A DNA stretch of 12,182 nucleotides from Oscillospiraceae bacterium (GCA_020024615.1 JAHHTP010000039.1:1-12182); one strand, 5' to 3'. Numbered from the stretch's first letter, positions 5,139 to 11,838 are shown. The notes: generated from the sequence alone by a model not told the origin. Numbers and translations are program-made.

Positions 5139-6383
5139 ATGTCTTCTCAAAACGATGTACCATCTCGCTGCAATCGCACCTGGCTTGAAATCGATCTGGA
5201 TGCATTAAATTATAATCTCCAGCAGATTAATACCCTGCTGCCGAAGAATCACACCTTGATTGCCACCGTTAAAGCCAACGCTTACGGACACGGCGACCAT
5301 TGCATCGCATATACCCTACAGCAAAGTGGCGTTCACTTTTTTGCTGTTTCAAATTTGGATGAAGCCATCGGTCTACGACGCTGTGGCATTTGTGGGGAAA
5401 TTCTTGTATTGGGTTACACCCAGCCAGACGACGCACCTCTGCTTGCTGGATACGACATTATTCAGACCATCTATGCTTCTGACTGCGCAAAAGCATTCAG
5501 CCAGGTATGCCAAGAACACAATATCACCATCCGCGCCCACTTAAAACTTGATACTGGTATGGGGCGAATCGGTTTTTTATATGATGATCCGAACCTGCTC
5601 ATGCAAATCAAAGAAACCAGCACACTTCCAGGTATTTCGGTGGAAGGAATCTTTACCCATCTCTCGAGTGCTGATATGAGTGATGCAGAATCAAATGTTT
5701 ATACCAATCTGCAATTACAGCGGTTTTCTAATACGGTTCATACACTGCGTGAGAACGGCGTACCGGTTAACTTTGCTCATATTCAAAATAGTGCCGGAAT
5801 TTTACGCAGACTTTCTCCTGAATTTGAAGGTTCCCGCGCCGGCATCATTCTGTACGGTATGTATCCAAGCGACGAAACAGAACACAGCATTCCGCTGAAA
5901 GCATTGATGTCTTGGAAAGCGGTCATCTCCTGTGTCAAGGAGGTTCCGGCAGGCCACTCTATCAGCTACGGTAGACATTTTACATCCGAGCGCCCTACCC
6001 GAATCGCAACCATTCCAGTTGGCTATGCAGATGGCTATCCTCGTATTCTATCAGGCAAGGGATACTGCCTTGTAAATGGCGTAAAATGTCCGATTTTGGG
6101 GAATATCTGCATGGATCAGATGATGCTGGATATCAGTGCAGTACCGCAGGCTGCACCAGGAGATATCGTCACCATTATGGGACAAGAAAATAATATTTCC
6201 ATCACTGCCGAAGTTCTCGCGCAACAGAGCAATACCATCAACTACGAAATTACCTGTAATCCAAGCCGCCGTGTTCCACGCGTTTACCTACAAAACAGGA
6301 AAATTATCGCAACCGAAAATGACGCTTTAATCTGCGCAGACTATGCAGCTGCTGAATTAAGAACCAACACACAAATTCTTTGA
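5139..6383 (+). CDS. alr: Alanine racemase
   Basis: This PLP enzyme interconverts L- and D-alanine, giving D-Ala for peptidoglycan. The 414-residue protein has the fold-type III barrel. The PLP lysine is K45 in TVKANAYGHG, the other catalytic base is Y277 in SISYGRHF, and the conserved PVGYADGYPR is at 293-302. NICMDQMMLD (322-331) is in the C-terminal beta domain. The start has AAGGAG 10 bases upstream. The C-terminus runs about 30 residues past the usual end at RVPRVY, without a recognisable domain. No terminator separates it from tadA, so they may share a transcript. nagA follows with its own promoter. Confidence 0.96.
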   Translation: MSSQNDVPSRCNRTWLEIDLDALNYNLQQINTLLPKNHTLIATVKANAYGHGDHCIAYTLQQSGVHFFAVSNLDEAIGLRRCGICGEILVLGYTQPDDAPLLAGYDIIQTIYASDCAKAFSQVCQEHNITIRAHLKLDTGMGRIGFLYDDPNLLMQIKETSTLPGISVEGIFTHLSSADMSDAESNVYTNLQLQRFSNTVHTLRENGVPVNFAHIQNSAGILRRLSPEFEGSRAGIILYGMYPSDETEHSIPLKALMSWKAVISCVKEVPAGHSISYGRHFTSERPTRIATIPVGYADGYPRILSGKGYCLVNGVKCPILGNICMDQMMLDISAVPQAAPGDIVTIMGQENNISITAEVLAQQSNTINYEITCNPSRRVPRVYLQNRKIIATENDALICADYAAAELRTNTQIL

Positions 6384-6410
6384 AAAATTCCGGTTTTGCT
6401 GTAAAAACTG

Positions 6411-6439
6411 TTGCAAAAATTCTTACTTTGTAGTACAAT
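6411..6439 (+). promoter_or_regulatory. Promoter of nagA
   Basis: TTGCAA (6411-6416) and TACAAT (6434-6439) are separated by 17 bases and lie 59 bases before the nagA ATG. No operator for an amino-sugar regulator was recognised. Confidence 0.75.
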
Positions 6440-6498
6440 ATTAGTAAATGGAATTTATTATTTCCAAAATTATTAAATGATTGGGGAGTTGTAAAACT

Positions 6499-7629
6499 AT
6501 GATTATCAAAAATGGTAAAGTTCTCGACAAATCCTTCCATTTCATTGATGCAGATGTACTGGTCAAAGATGGAAAAATCGTCAAAATCGACAACATCGAT
6601 GCTGCTGGTGAAGAAGTGATCGATGCAGCAGGAAAATATGTTATCCCGGGGTTAGTTGATATCCATACCCATGGTTGCGGCGGTGTAGACACCTGCGGCG
6701 GTACCAAAGAGATTATGGACATCCTGTCTGAAACACAAGGTAAAGCTGGTATCACCTCTTTCTGTCCAACCACTATGACGATTCCGGTTGATGATCTGCG
6801 CAAAGTTATGAAATGTGTAGGTGACTACAAAAAAGCAGGCAAACCGACTGGTGCTGATGTTGTTGGTATCTATATGGAAGGCCCGTTCTTCTCTGAGAAG
6901 AAAAAAGGTGCTCAGCGTTCGGACTGCTTAAAAAATCCAGATGTTTCCCTGTTTGATGAACTCAACGAAATCAGCGGCAACATCATCAAAGTTGTAGCGA
7001 TTGCTCCAGAACTGCCGGGTTCTATGGAATTTATCAGTGCAGTTAAAGACCGCGTTACCGTTTCTATCGCGCATACTGACTGTGACTACGGATGTGCAAT
7101 GTGTGCAATCCGTGCAGGTGCAAGCCATATTACCCATCTGTTCAACGCTATGAACGGCATGACCCATAGAGCTCCAGGCGTTGTCGGCGCTGCTGCTGAT
7201 ACCAATGTTGTTACGGAGTTAATTAGTGACGGTATTCATATTGCTCCGCCTATGGTTCGCGCTACCTTTGCCTTAATGAAAAATCGTGTAAACTTAATTT
7301 CCGACTCTATGGAAGCTACTGGTATGCCAAATGGTGAATATCAGCTCGGTGGCCAGAAAGTATTCGTAAAAGATAAAAAAGCTACTTTGGCAGATGGTAC
7401 CATCGCAGGTTCTTCTACCAACCTGATGGACTGTGTCAGAAAAGCTGTTTCTTTCGGCATTCCGGTAACCGATGCCATCAAAGCTGCAACTTTAACCCCA
7501 GCTACCGAAATCGGCTTACAGGATAAAATCGGTAAACTGGATGTTGGAAACGATGCAGATATCCTGATCGTAGATAAAGATCTGGAACTCAAAACCATTA
7601 TCATGAAAGGTAATGTCAGAACATTCTAA
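6499..7629 (+). CDS. nagA: N-acetylglucosamine-6-phosphate deacetylase
   Basis: NagA removes acetate from GlcNAc-6-phosphate to give glucosamine-6-phosphate, linking amino-sugar uptake or wall recycling to glycolysis and new wall synthesis. The 376-residue amidohydrolase shows the metal and active-site set: H56 and H58 in PGLVDIHTHG, E127 in GIYMEGPFF, H192 in SIAHTD, H213 in THLFNAM, H247 in DGIHI, and the general base D269 in ISDSMEATG. The start is the ATG at 6499, with GGGGAG 10 bases upstream; a TTG at 6481 would swallow the ribosome binding site. No nagB or PTS gene is in the window. Two hairpins follow the stop codon. Confidence 0.95.
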   Translation: MIIKNGKVLDKSFHFIDADVLVKDGKIVKIDNIDAAGEEVIDAAGKYVIPGLVDIHTHGCGGVDTCGGTKEIMDILSETQGKAGITSFCPTTMTIPVDDLRKVMKCVGDYKKAGKPTGADVVGIYMEGPFFSEKKKGAQRSDCLKNPDVSLFDELNEISGNIIKVVAIAPELPGSMEFISAVKDRVTVSIAHTDCDYGCAMCAIRAGASHITHLFNAMNGMTHRAPGVVGAAADTNVVTELISDGIHIAPPMVRATFALMKNRVNLISDSMEATGMPNGEYQLGGQKVFVKDKKATLADGTIAGSSTNLMDCVRKAVSFGIPVTDAIKAATLTPATEIGLQDKIGKLDVGNDADILIVDKDLELKTIIMKGNVRTF

Positions 7630-7649
7630 TTTTCATTTCAATGAAAATT
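7628..7649 (+). repeat. Perfect 8-bp inverted repeat after nagA
   Basis: AATTTTCA (7628-7635) and TGAAAATT (7642-7649) form a hairpin with a 6-base loop, overlapping the nagA stop codon. It directly precedes the terminator. It is AT-only in most pairs, so its stability is modest. Confidence 0.55.
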
Positions 7650-7651
7650 AT

Positions 7652-7693
7652 ACAACGGGATTTTCTATCACTAAGGAAATCTCGTTGTTTTTA
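7652..7693 (+). terminator. Rho-independent terminator between nagA and the NlpC/P60 gene
   Basis: ACAACGGGATTT (7652-7663) pairs with AAATCTCGTTGT (7677-7688) in a 12-bp stem containing one G-U pair, followed by TTTTTATT. It ends about 5 bases before the ribosome binding site of the next gene, leaving no room for a promoter. It may attenuate rather than fully stop transcription. Confidence 0.85.
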
Positions 7694-7714
7694 TTGCAGA
7701 AAGGATTTATCTCT

Positions 7715-8503
7715 ATGTTAACTGCTATAAAACCCATTGTTTCGCTTTTATCTGCTCCCGATACTTCGTCTACTCTAGTCGATGAAATGCTGTATGGTGC
7801 TGCTGCAAATCTAGTTGCAACAGAAAACGGCTTCTATAAAATTGAAACCTATTATGGTTATACTGGTTATGCCTCACCAAATGATTTTATTAAAACGCCA
7901 GCTGATTGGAATCCGGAATATATCACCACAGCGGCTTTCTTGGATGTAATGCCGACACCAGAATACCGTAAAAATCCGCTTATTTCCCTACCGCGCGGCA
8001 GTCTTATTCAGATTGATGAAACAATTGAAGAAAATAACTATATCGGCATTACCTTAGCTGATGGTACAAAAGGCTACTGTGTCAAATATCATGTGCGTAG
8101 ACGATTCCCGTCTGATTACTGGAAATCTCATGAATCCCAAATGCGTGACTGCCTTGTCAAAGCAGCTATGCAGTACCTGAATACGCCGTATCGCTGGGGC
8201 GGAAAATCCCCATGTGGTATAGATTGTTCTGGTCTATGCTCCGAAGTATATCTTCAGCATGAAATCATCATCTGGCGCGATGCCGAACTTCAAGATATTC
8301 TGCATCCCATTACCCAAGAATATTTAAACCCAGGAGATCTGATTTTCTTTCCAGGGCATGTTGCAATGTACATCGGTCAAAATCGCTATATTCACTCCAA
8401 CCAAAAATACTCCGGTGTTTGTATCAACAGCCTTGATCCGCATGACCCGGATTTTAATCAACATCTTCTTGACAGTATAACAGGAATGGGATCAGCATGG
8501 TAA
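7715..8503 (+). CDS. NlpC/P60 cysteine peptidase with SH3-like domains (YkfC-like)
   Basis: The 262-residue protein is likely a murein-peptide endopeptidase of the NlpC/P60 family. The catalytic Cys is C171 in GIDCSGLC, the His is H215 in PGHVAMYIG, and the third polar residue is H227 in YIHSNQ. Residues 5-130 look like two bacterial SH3-type domains (DEMLYGA at 23-29; LPRGSLIQI at 92-100), the architecture of Bacillus YkfC, a gamma-D-Glu-diamino-acid endopeptidase. No signal peptide is visible, so it probably acts inside the cell on recycled peptides. The ATG at 7715 has AAAGGA 9 bases upstream; an earlier in-frame ATG at 7613 lies inside nagA and the terminator. It overlaps the next gene by 7 bases. 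The exact substrate is inferred. Confidence 0.85.
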   Translation: MLTAIKPIVSLLSAPDTSSTLVDEMLYGAAANLVATENGFYKIETYYGYTGYASPNDFIKTPADWNPEYITTAAFLDVMPTPEYRKNPLISLPRGSLIQIDETIEENNYIGITLADGTKGYCVKYHVRRRFPSDYWKSHESQMRDCLVKAAMQYLNTPYRWGGKSPCGIDCSGLCSEVYLQHEIIIWRDAELQDILHPITQEYLNPGDLIFFPGHVAMYIGQNRYIHSNQKYSGVCINSLDPHDPDFNQHLLDSITGMGSAW

Positions 8504-8748
8504 GATATATAAACGCACAAAAAGCAGAAATCGACATCCACGAGATGACCGCCGATCAGGCCAAACGCTATATTGAAAATTTTCTGCGTAAAGTAAATCC
8601 AGCCGTTAAAGAAGTTACCATCATCCACGGTTATTCCTCAGGTACAGTTTTATTAAACATGGTTCGTAAACAACTCAAACATCCAAAAATCAAATCCAGG
8701 GTGCTTTCCTTTATCAATCCTGGCATTACGATTTTATATTTAAACTAA
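8497..8748 (+). CDS. Small stand-alone Smr-domain protein
   Basis: This 83-residue protein consists almost entirely of an Smr-type fold. It has the IDIHEM motif (12-17, in place of the usual LDLHG), a helix TADQAKRYIENFL, then VTIIHGYSSGTVL (40-52), matching the IIHGxGxG nucleic-acid-binding loop. Smr domains are usually found at the C-terminus of MutS2 and include nucleases acting on DNA or RNA. Here the domain is alone, short and with a changed first motif, so activity is uncertain. The ATG overlaps the NlpC/P60 stop codon in ATGGTAA, implying translational coupling. A strong terminator follows. Confidence 0.82.
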   Translation: MVRYINAQKAEIDIHEMTADQAKRYIENFLRKVNPAVKEVTIIHGYSSGTVLLNMVRKQLKHPKIKSRVLSFINPGITILYLN

Positions 8749-8750
8749 AA

Positions 8751-8790
8751 GATGAGCAGTCATTTCGGACTGCTCATCTACTTTTTTCTT
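8751..8790. terminator. Strong, probably bidirectional terminator
   Basis: GATGAGCAGTC (8751-8761) pairs perfectly with GACTGCTCATC (8768-8778) around a 6-base loop. On the plus strand it is followed by TACTTTTTTCTTTT. On the minus strand it is followed by TTTTAG, a shorter T-run. It lies between the convergent Smr and acyltransferase genes and can serve both. Confidence 0.9.
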
Positions 8791-8791
8791 T

Positions 8792-9607
8792 TCAGTTAAG
8801 ATCCGTGATAAATCCTGCCCCATAGCCGACACTTCCACCCTCTAACATCAATGCCTTGATCTTACGCTGCAAGGAAGTGTCCTCCCGCAAATCATGCACA
8901 TCCGTATCCGATGGTGCCTTGAACACCCATAGTACACAGTCATTTCCCTCATAACTGGACTGCGTTAAGGTGAATCGCTTCTGAAATTTCACGATATTAG
9001 AAGTTTCCGGCAATAGCTCCTGTAACTTCGGAGCCAGTAACCAAGAATGACAATACATTCGAACATCCGCATATTCTGGGAAAAATTCTGCCATAAACGC
9101 TTTGGCCTGATGCAAAGATGCCGCCACATTCTCGTTCTTCATATTGGAATCAGATGGGATATGCATCGATAGAACCTTTTCGCCGTCCAATTCAATAAAC
9201 TCATATTCCAGCACACCGATACGGAATAAACTCATACCTACCTGGCGATAGCTCCACCAACCACGATCAAAATAATAGCTTCCGGTTTTCTCATAGCATT
9301 CCTCTGCAAAACGGGTAAAACATTTCATCGTTTCATCAAAAATCTCATCTGCAATGCCCATCTGCTGATACCGGTCATACAATCTTCTGGCAGCCTCCAT
9401 CTGGCAAACAAACATCTTCATATTGCCCTCATCTGTTCCCAAAATATCTTTCAATTTTTCATATGCATCCTGCATGCTTTCTCGGTGGGCCAGACGATCA
9501 ATTTCTTCTGAATATACTGATAGATCCATCTCAGCTTTAGTTGCTTCCATTTTGTCAATCATCGGCTGCTGCAAAGCGATTCTGGCGCAAAGCTCTTTTA
9601 ATGTCAT
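8792..9607 (-). CDS. GNAT-like acyltransferase (NAT_N/GNAT_C type)
   Basis: The 271-residue product resembles the acyltransferase-domain family built of an N-terminal helical NAT_N-like part and a GNAT-like C-terminal part. Supporting stretches are FDRGWWSYRQVGMSLFRIG then LEYEF, MHIPSDS, YCHSWLLAPKLQELLP, SNIVKFQKRF, and the end DTSLQRKIKALMLEGG followed by GYGAGF. These patterns are remembered from the family and were not searched. The acyl donor and acceptor are unknown. I chose the ATG at 9607 because GAGGG lies 8 bases upstream. An ATG at 9622 overlaps the stop of the preceding HAD gene (ATGA) and is also possible. The pair is clearly co-transcribed and probably translationally coupled. 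Confidence 0.72.
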   Translation of the reverse strand: MTLKELCARIALQQPMIDKMEATKAEMDLSVYSEEIDRLAHRESMQDAYEKLKDILGTDEGNMKMFVCQMEAARRLYDRYQQMGIADEIFDETMKCFTRFAEECYEKTGSYYFDRGWWSYRQVGMSLFRIGVLEYEFIELDGEKVLSMHIPSDSNMKNENVAASLHQAKAFMAEFFPEYADVRMYCHSWLLAPKLQELLPETSNIVKFQKRFTLTQSSYEGNDCVLWVFKAPSDTDVHDLREDTSLQRKIKALMLEGGSVGYGAGFITDLN

Positions 9608-9618
9608 ATTCATTTCCC

Positions 9619-10284
9619 TCATCTTTCTGAATCTGCAAAACCATTTAATATGGTTTCAATTTCTTTGGGCTGATCTGCAAATAAATCTGCACCATTTTCC
9701 ATTAAAAATCCCCTGTCACGAAATCCCCATGTGACCGAAATGCATGGTATTCCCGCATTCTTTGCTGTTTGAATATCAACATCCGAATCGCCAACATAAA
9801 TGGAATGTGCTGCATCTGAATGCAGTTCCTTCATCGCCGCAAACACCGAATCTGGAGCCGGTTTCTTATGAACTGTTTCCCTCTCTCCAATTGCAACCGA
9901 GATATATTTACTGAAATACTGCTCATTCAGCTTCTTAACAGCCGCATCAAACTTGTTGGAAACAACTGCAAGTTTGTATCCCTGTTTTTTCAAAGAACAA
10001 AGCAGTACCATCATTCCCTCATATGGTCCAGTTTTGTCCATGCAATGCAATGCATAGTACGCTTTAAAATCTGCAAGGCTCTTTTCAAACTTAGGATTTT
10101 CATTTCCGCCTGCAATCGCACGACACATCAAATTATATACACCATTTCCGACAAATGCTCTGACTTCCTCTAATGTTCGTGTCGGCAGGCCGTTCATCTT
10201 CAGCGCAGCATTGGTACTGTCTGCTAAATCATGCAATGTATTCAGTAAAGTTCCATCTAAATCAAAAATAATGGTATCGATCAT
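9619..10284 (-). CDS. HAD-family hydrolase, phosphoglycolate phosphatase-like
   Basis: This 221-residue protein is a haloacid-dehalogenase-type phosphatase. Motif I is FDLDGTLLN with nucleophile D8 and acid D10. Motif II is VVSN (S109). Motif III is K141 in HKKPAPD, and motif IV is VGDSDVDIQTA with D166 and D170. The helical cap (about 15-85) is of the Gph/beta-phosphoglucomutase type. Such enzymes clear 2-phosphoglycolate and related damaged or by-product phosphates; the true substrate cannot be assigned. The start has GGAAGGA about 6 bases upstream, and a promoter lies 33 bases upstream. The acyltransferase gene follows at once. Confidence 0.88.
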   Translation of the reverse strand: MIDTIIFDLDGTLLNTLHDLADSTNAALKMNGLPTRTLEEVRAFVGNGVYNLMCRAIAGGNENPKFEKSLADFKAYYALHCMDKTGPYEGMMVLLCSLKKQGYKLAVVSNKFDAAVKKLNEQYFSKYISVAIGERETVHKKPAPDSVFAAMKELHSDAAHSIYVGDSDVDIQTAKNAGIPCISVTWGFRDRGFLMENGADLFADQPKEIETILNGFADSER

Positions 10285-10316
10285 ATGGTATCCTTCCGTT
10301 TCTAATGTTTTTCTTA

Positions 10317-10345
10317 ATTATACCATAAACCGACCCGTTTTACAA
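10317..10345 (-). promoter_or_regulatory. Promoter of the HAD-acyltransferase pair
   Basis: TTGTAA (10345-10340), a 17-base spacer and a perfect TATAAT (10322-10317) on the minus strand. It starts just after the stop codon of the HTH gene. No terminator is visible between that gene and this promoter, so upstream read-through is possible. Confidence 0.75.
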
Positions 10346-10357
10346 TGTTATAAAATG

Positions 10358-10723
10358 TTAAACCCGCTGTATATTTGTATTTTTGGGCTGTGGCCCTCGC
10401 TTGATGCTTGACCGACGCTGTAACCGTCCTTGTGAACGCAGATAAGTAACAGTTGATGACATGACCGCCGGTTTAAAACCATAAACCGCAGCAATTTCTT
10501 TTGTCGTCATCCTCTTATCAAACATTTCTTCCAGACGCTGACATTCTTCTTCAGTCCAACGCTGACTCATACAGCTGCGCTCCTTATATTCCCCATTCAA
10601 TCGCAGCAGTTCGATGATATCCGACCGCTCACATAAATTTATCTGCGCTAGTATGGTAATCTGCTGTGATTTATATCTCGCCTGGCGATAACTGCTGATG
10701 ATTTCATATTCCGACATATACAT
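10358..10723 (-). CDS. Small SANT/Myb-like HTH protein, phage-type
   Basis: This is a 121-residue protein without a firm family name. Residues 5-45 (EIISSYRQARYKSQQITILA) form a helical segment of a kind I associate with clostridial mobile-element proteins. Residues 55-100 (RWTEEECQRLEEMF, then KEIAAVYGFKPAVMSSTV) look like a SANT/Myb-like helix-turn-helix. The tail is strongly basic (RRSSIKRGPQPK), consistent with nucleic-acid binding. The start is uncertain: ATGs at 10723 and 10717, with AAGGGG a long 13 bases before the first. It follows the small membrane protein gene by 32 bases, in the operon driven by the operator-flanked promoter at 11021-11049. A regulatory role is inference. Confidence 0.68.
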   Translation of the reverse strand: MYMSEYEIISSYRQARYKSQQITILAQINLCERSDIIELLRLNGEYKERSCMSQRWTEEECQRLEEMFDKRMTTKEIAAVYGFKPAVMSSTVTYLRSQGRLQRRSSIKRGPQPKNTNIQRV

Positions 10724-10755
10724 AATACAGCTGCTGCCCCTTTCTACCTGTTTCT

Positions 10756-10953
10756 TTATACCGCACGCTGATCAGGTTCAGCTTCCAGAACCTGAATCTG
10801 TGGAATATTTTGTTCTGATACTTCTTCTGGTACATCCCATTCTGCTGGATCTTCCAGATCACCCAGTATCCCCAAATATCCCAATATTTTAACTCCAATC
10901 ATGCACACTGGAATCAAACAAATAAATCCCAATAAAAATATAAGTGTTCCCAT
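10756..10953 (-). CDS. 65-residue single-pass membrane protein of unknown function
   Basis: I do not recognise the family. The first 30 residues (GTLIFLLGFICLIPVCMIG and onward) form one long hydrophobic span with a single Lys at 22. The remaining 35 are polar and strongly acidic (11 Asp/Glu, two Lys/Arg-type residues at most), with no cysteines or motif. A small inner-membrane protein with an acidic cytoplasmic or external tail is likely. The start is supported by AAAGGAG 8 bases before the ATG. It is the first gene behind a perfect-consensus promoter flanked by two operator-like palindromes, so it is probably the main target of the divergent S24 repressor. A membrane-acting peptide or a host-takeover factor is possible but unproven. 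Confidence 0.68.
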   Translation of the reverse strand: MGTLIFLLGFICLIPVCMIGVKILGYLGILGDLEDPAEWDVPEEVSEQNIPQIQVLEAEPDQRAV

Positions 10954-10998
10954 GATGCATTCTCCTTTATCCCAAAATTATTTTACTTCCATGTTTTC

Positions 10999-11014
10999 GT
11001 CCCATTTTTGGAAC
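10999..11014. promoter_or_regulatory. Operator-like palindrome A
   Basis: GTCCCATTTTTGGAAC is an imperfect palindrome (GTYCCA...TGGRAC). It lies over the expected transcript start of the minus promoter (-10 at 11026-11021). Its left end with the bases before it (TTTTCGTCCCA, 10994-11004) recurs inverted at 11058-11068. Confidence 0.65.
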
Positions 11015-11020
11015 AATCTC

Positions 11021-11049
11021 ATTATAGCACAGTTCTATATCAATGTCAA
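11021..11049 (-). promoter_or_regulatory. Perfect-consensus promoter of the membrane protein/HTH operon
   Basis: On the minus strand TTGACA (11049-11044) and TATAAT (11026-11021) are both exact consensus with a 17-base spacer. It is bracketed by operator A downstream and operator B, which overlaps the -35 by two bases. Such a strong promoter would need repression. Confidence 0.9.
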
Positions 11050-11063
11050 CCCGTTTTTGGGAC
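11048..11063. promoter_or_regulatory. Operator-like palindrome B
   Basis: AACCCGTTTTTGGGAC matches site A at 12 of 16 positions in the same orientation, starting 49 bases away. It touches the -35 of the minus promoter and lies 17 bases upstream of the -35 of the repressor promoter, so one bound dimer could affect both. Confidence 0.65.
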
Positions 11064-11079
11064 GAAAAATCATAAAAGT

Positions 11080-11095
11080 GTTGCAATTTTAGGAC
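11080..11095. promoter_or_regulatory. Operator-like palindrome C
   Basis: GTTGCAATTTTAGGAC fits the degenerate A/B consensus at 13 of 16 positions, 32 bases from site B. It covers the -35 (TTGCAA) of the repressor's own promoter. It is the weakest of the three, as expected for an autoregulatory site. Confidence 0.45.
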
Positions 11096-11109
11096 TAATG
11101 TGTTATACT
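11081..11109 (+). promoter_or_regulatory. Promoter of the S24 repressor gene
   Basis: TTGCAA (11081-11086) and TATACT (11104-11109) are separated by 17 bases. It is weaker than the divergent promoter, with one or two mismatches per box. Confidence 0.8.
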
Positions 11110-11170
11110 GATAATAAACAAGAAAATTATAACTTGAAGATATAGAACCCATGCTAACAGGAGGAGTATT

Positions 11171-11785
11171 ATGTCCAGTTTGTCCGAACGTATTCGACAC
11201 GCTATCATACAGTCAAAACTGTCTTACAGTGATTTGTCTGTCAAAACCGGCATTCCAAAATCCGCACTACAACGTTACGCCACTGGTGAAACCGATAAAA
11301 TCCCAGCAAAATATATTGAAATTATTGCTCGTGCCACAAATGTTCGCCCAACTTACTTAATGGGTTGGGACGCGCCACCAATTAAGCGTACACATGGATA
11401 TAAAAGAATCCCTTTACTTGGTGAAATCGCATGCGGTGAACCTATTTTTGCTGATGAACACCATACCGAATATGTCATAGCAGACGAAACGCTGGATGCA
11501 GATTACTGTTTGCGCTGTGAAGGTGACAGTATGATTGGAGCGCGTATTTTAGATGGAGATATCGTTTTTATCCGCAGCCAGTCTATGGTCAATAACGGTG
11601 AAATAGCAGCAGTTGTTATCGGTGATAATGCGACCTTAAAGCGTGTCTACTACTATCAATCCGAAAACAAACTGGTCCTTTCTCCAGAAAATCCAAAATA
11701 TGCTCCTTTTGTCTATGTGGGTGATGAACTCGAGCAAATTCGTATTTTAGGTAAAGCAGTTGCCTTTCAAAGCGATATCGATTAA
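11171..11785 (+). CDS. XRE-family repressor with self-cleaving S24 (LexA/CI-like) domain
   Basis: The 204-residue protein has an N-terminal XRE-type helix-turn-helix (about 5-66: LSYSDLSVKTGIPKSALQRY). The C-terminal domain (about 78-204) is an S24 peptidase: the cleavage dipeptide is C88-G89 in EIACGEP, nucleophile S120 in GDSM, and general base K157 in NATLKRV. This is the layout of phage CI-like repressors, which cleave themselves when RecA filaments form; LexA itself has a winged HTH of another type. Cys-Gly is the dipeptide also known in UmuD. AGGAGG lies 6 bases before the ATG. It faces a divergent two-gene operon across a gap with three operator-like palindromes, and ends at a strong terminator. 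DNA-damage control is inferred. Confidence 0.9.
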   Translation: MSSLSERIRHAIIQSKLSYSDLSVKTGIPKSALQRYATGETDKIPAKYIEIIARATNVRPTYLMGWDAPPIKRTHGYKRIPLLGEIACGEPIFADEHHTEYVIADETLDADYCLRCEGDSMIGARILDGDIVFIRSQSMVNNGEIAAVVIGDNATLKRVYYYQSENKLVLSPENPKYAPFVYVGDELEQIRILGKAVAFQSDID

Positions 11786-11798
11786 AAATGAATCTAAA

Positions 11799-11838
11799 AG
11801 GGCATGAACCTCGCTCGGCTCATGCCCTCATTTTTTTG
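11799..11838 (+). terminator. Rho-independent terminator after the S24 repressor
   Basis: AGGGCATGA (11799-11807) pairs with TCATGCCCT (11820-11828), followed by CATTTTTTTG. It stands 13 bases after the stop codon. Confidence 0.9.

Noticed and set aside
10967..11200. Minus-strand open frame across the divergent promoter gap
   Set aside because: It covers both promoters and all three operator-like sites and lacks a ribosome binding site.
11171..11785. Canonical LexA
   Set aside because: The C-terminal S24 domain fits, but the N-terminus is an XRE helix-turn-helix, not the LexA winged helix, and the operators are not LexA boxes.
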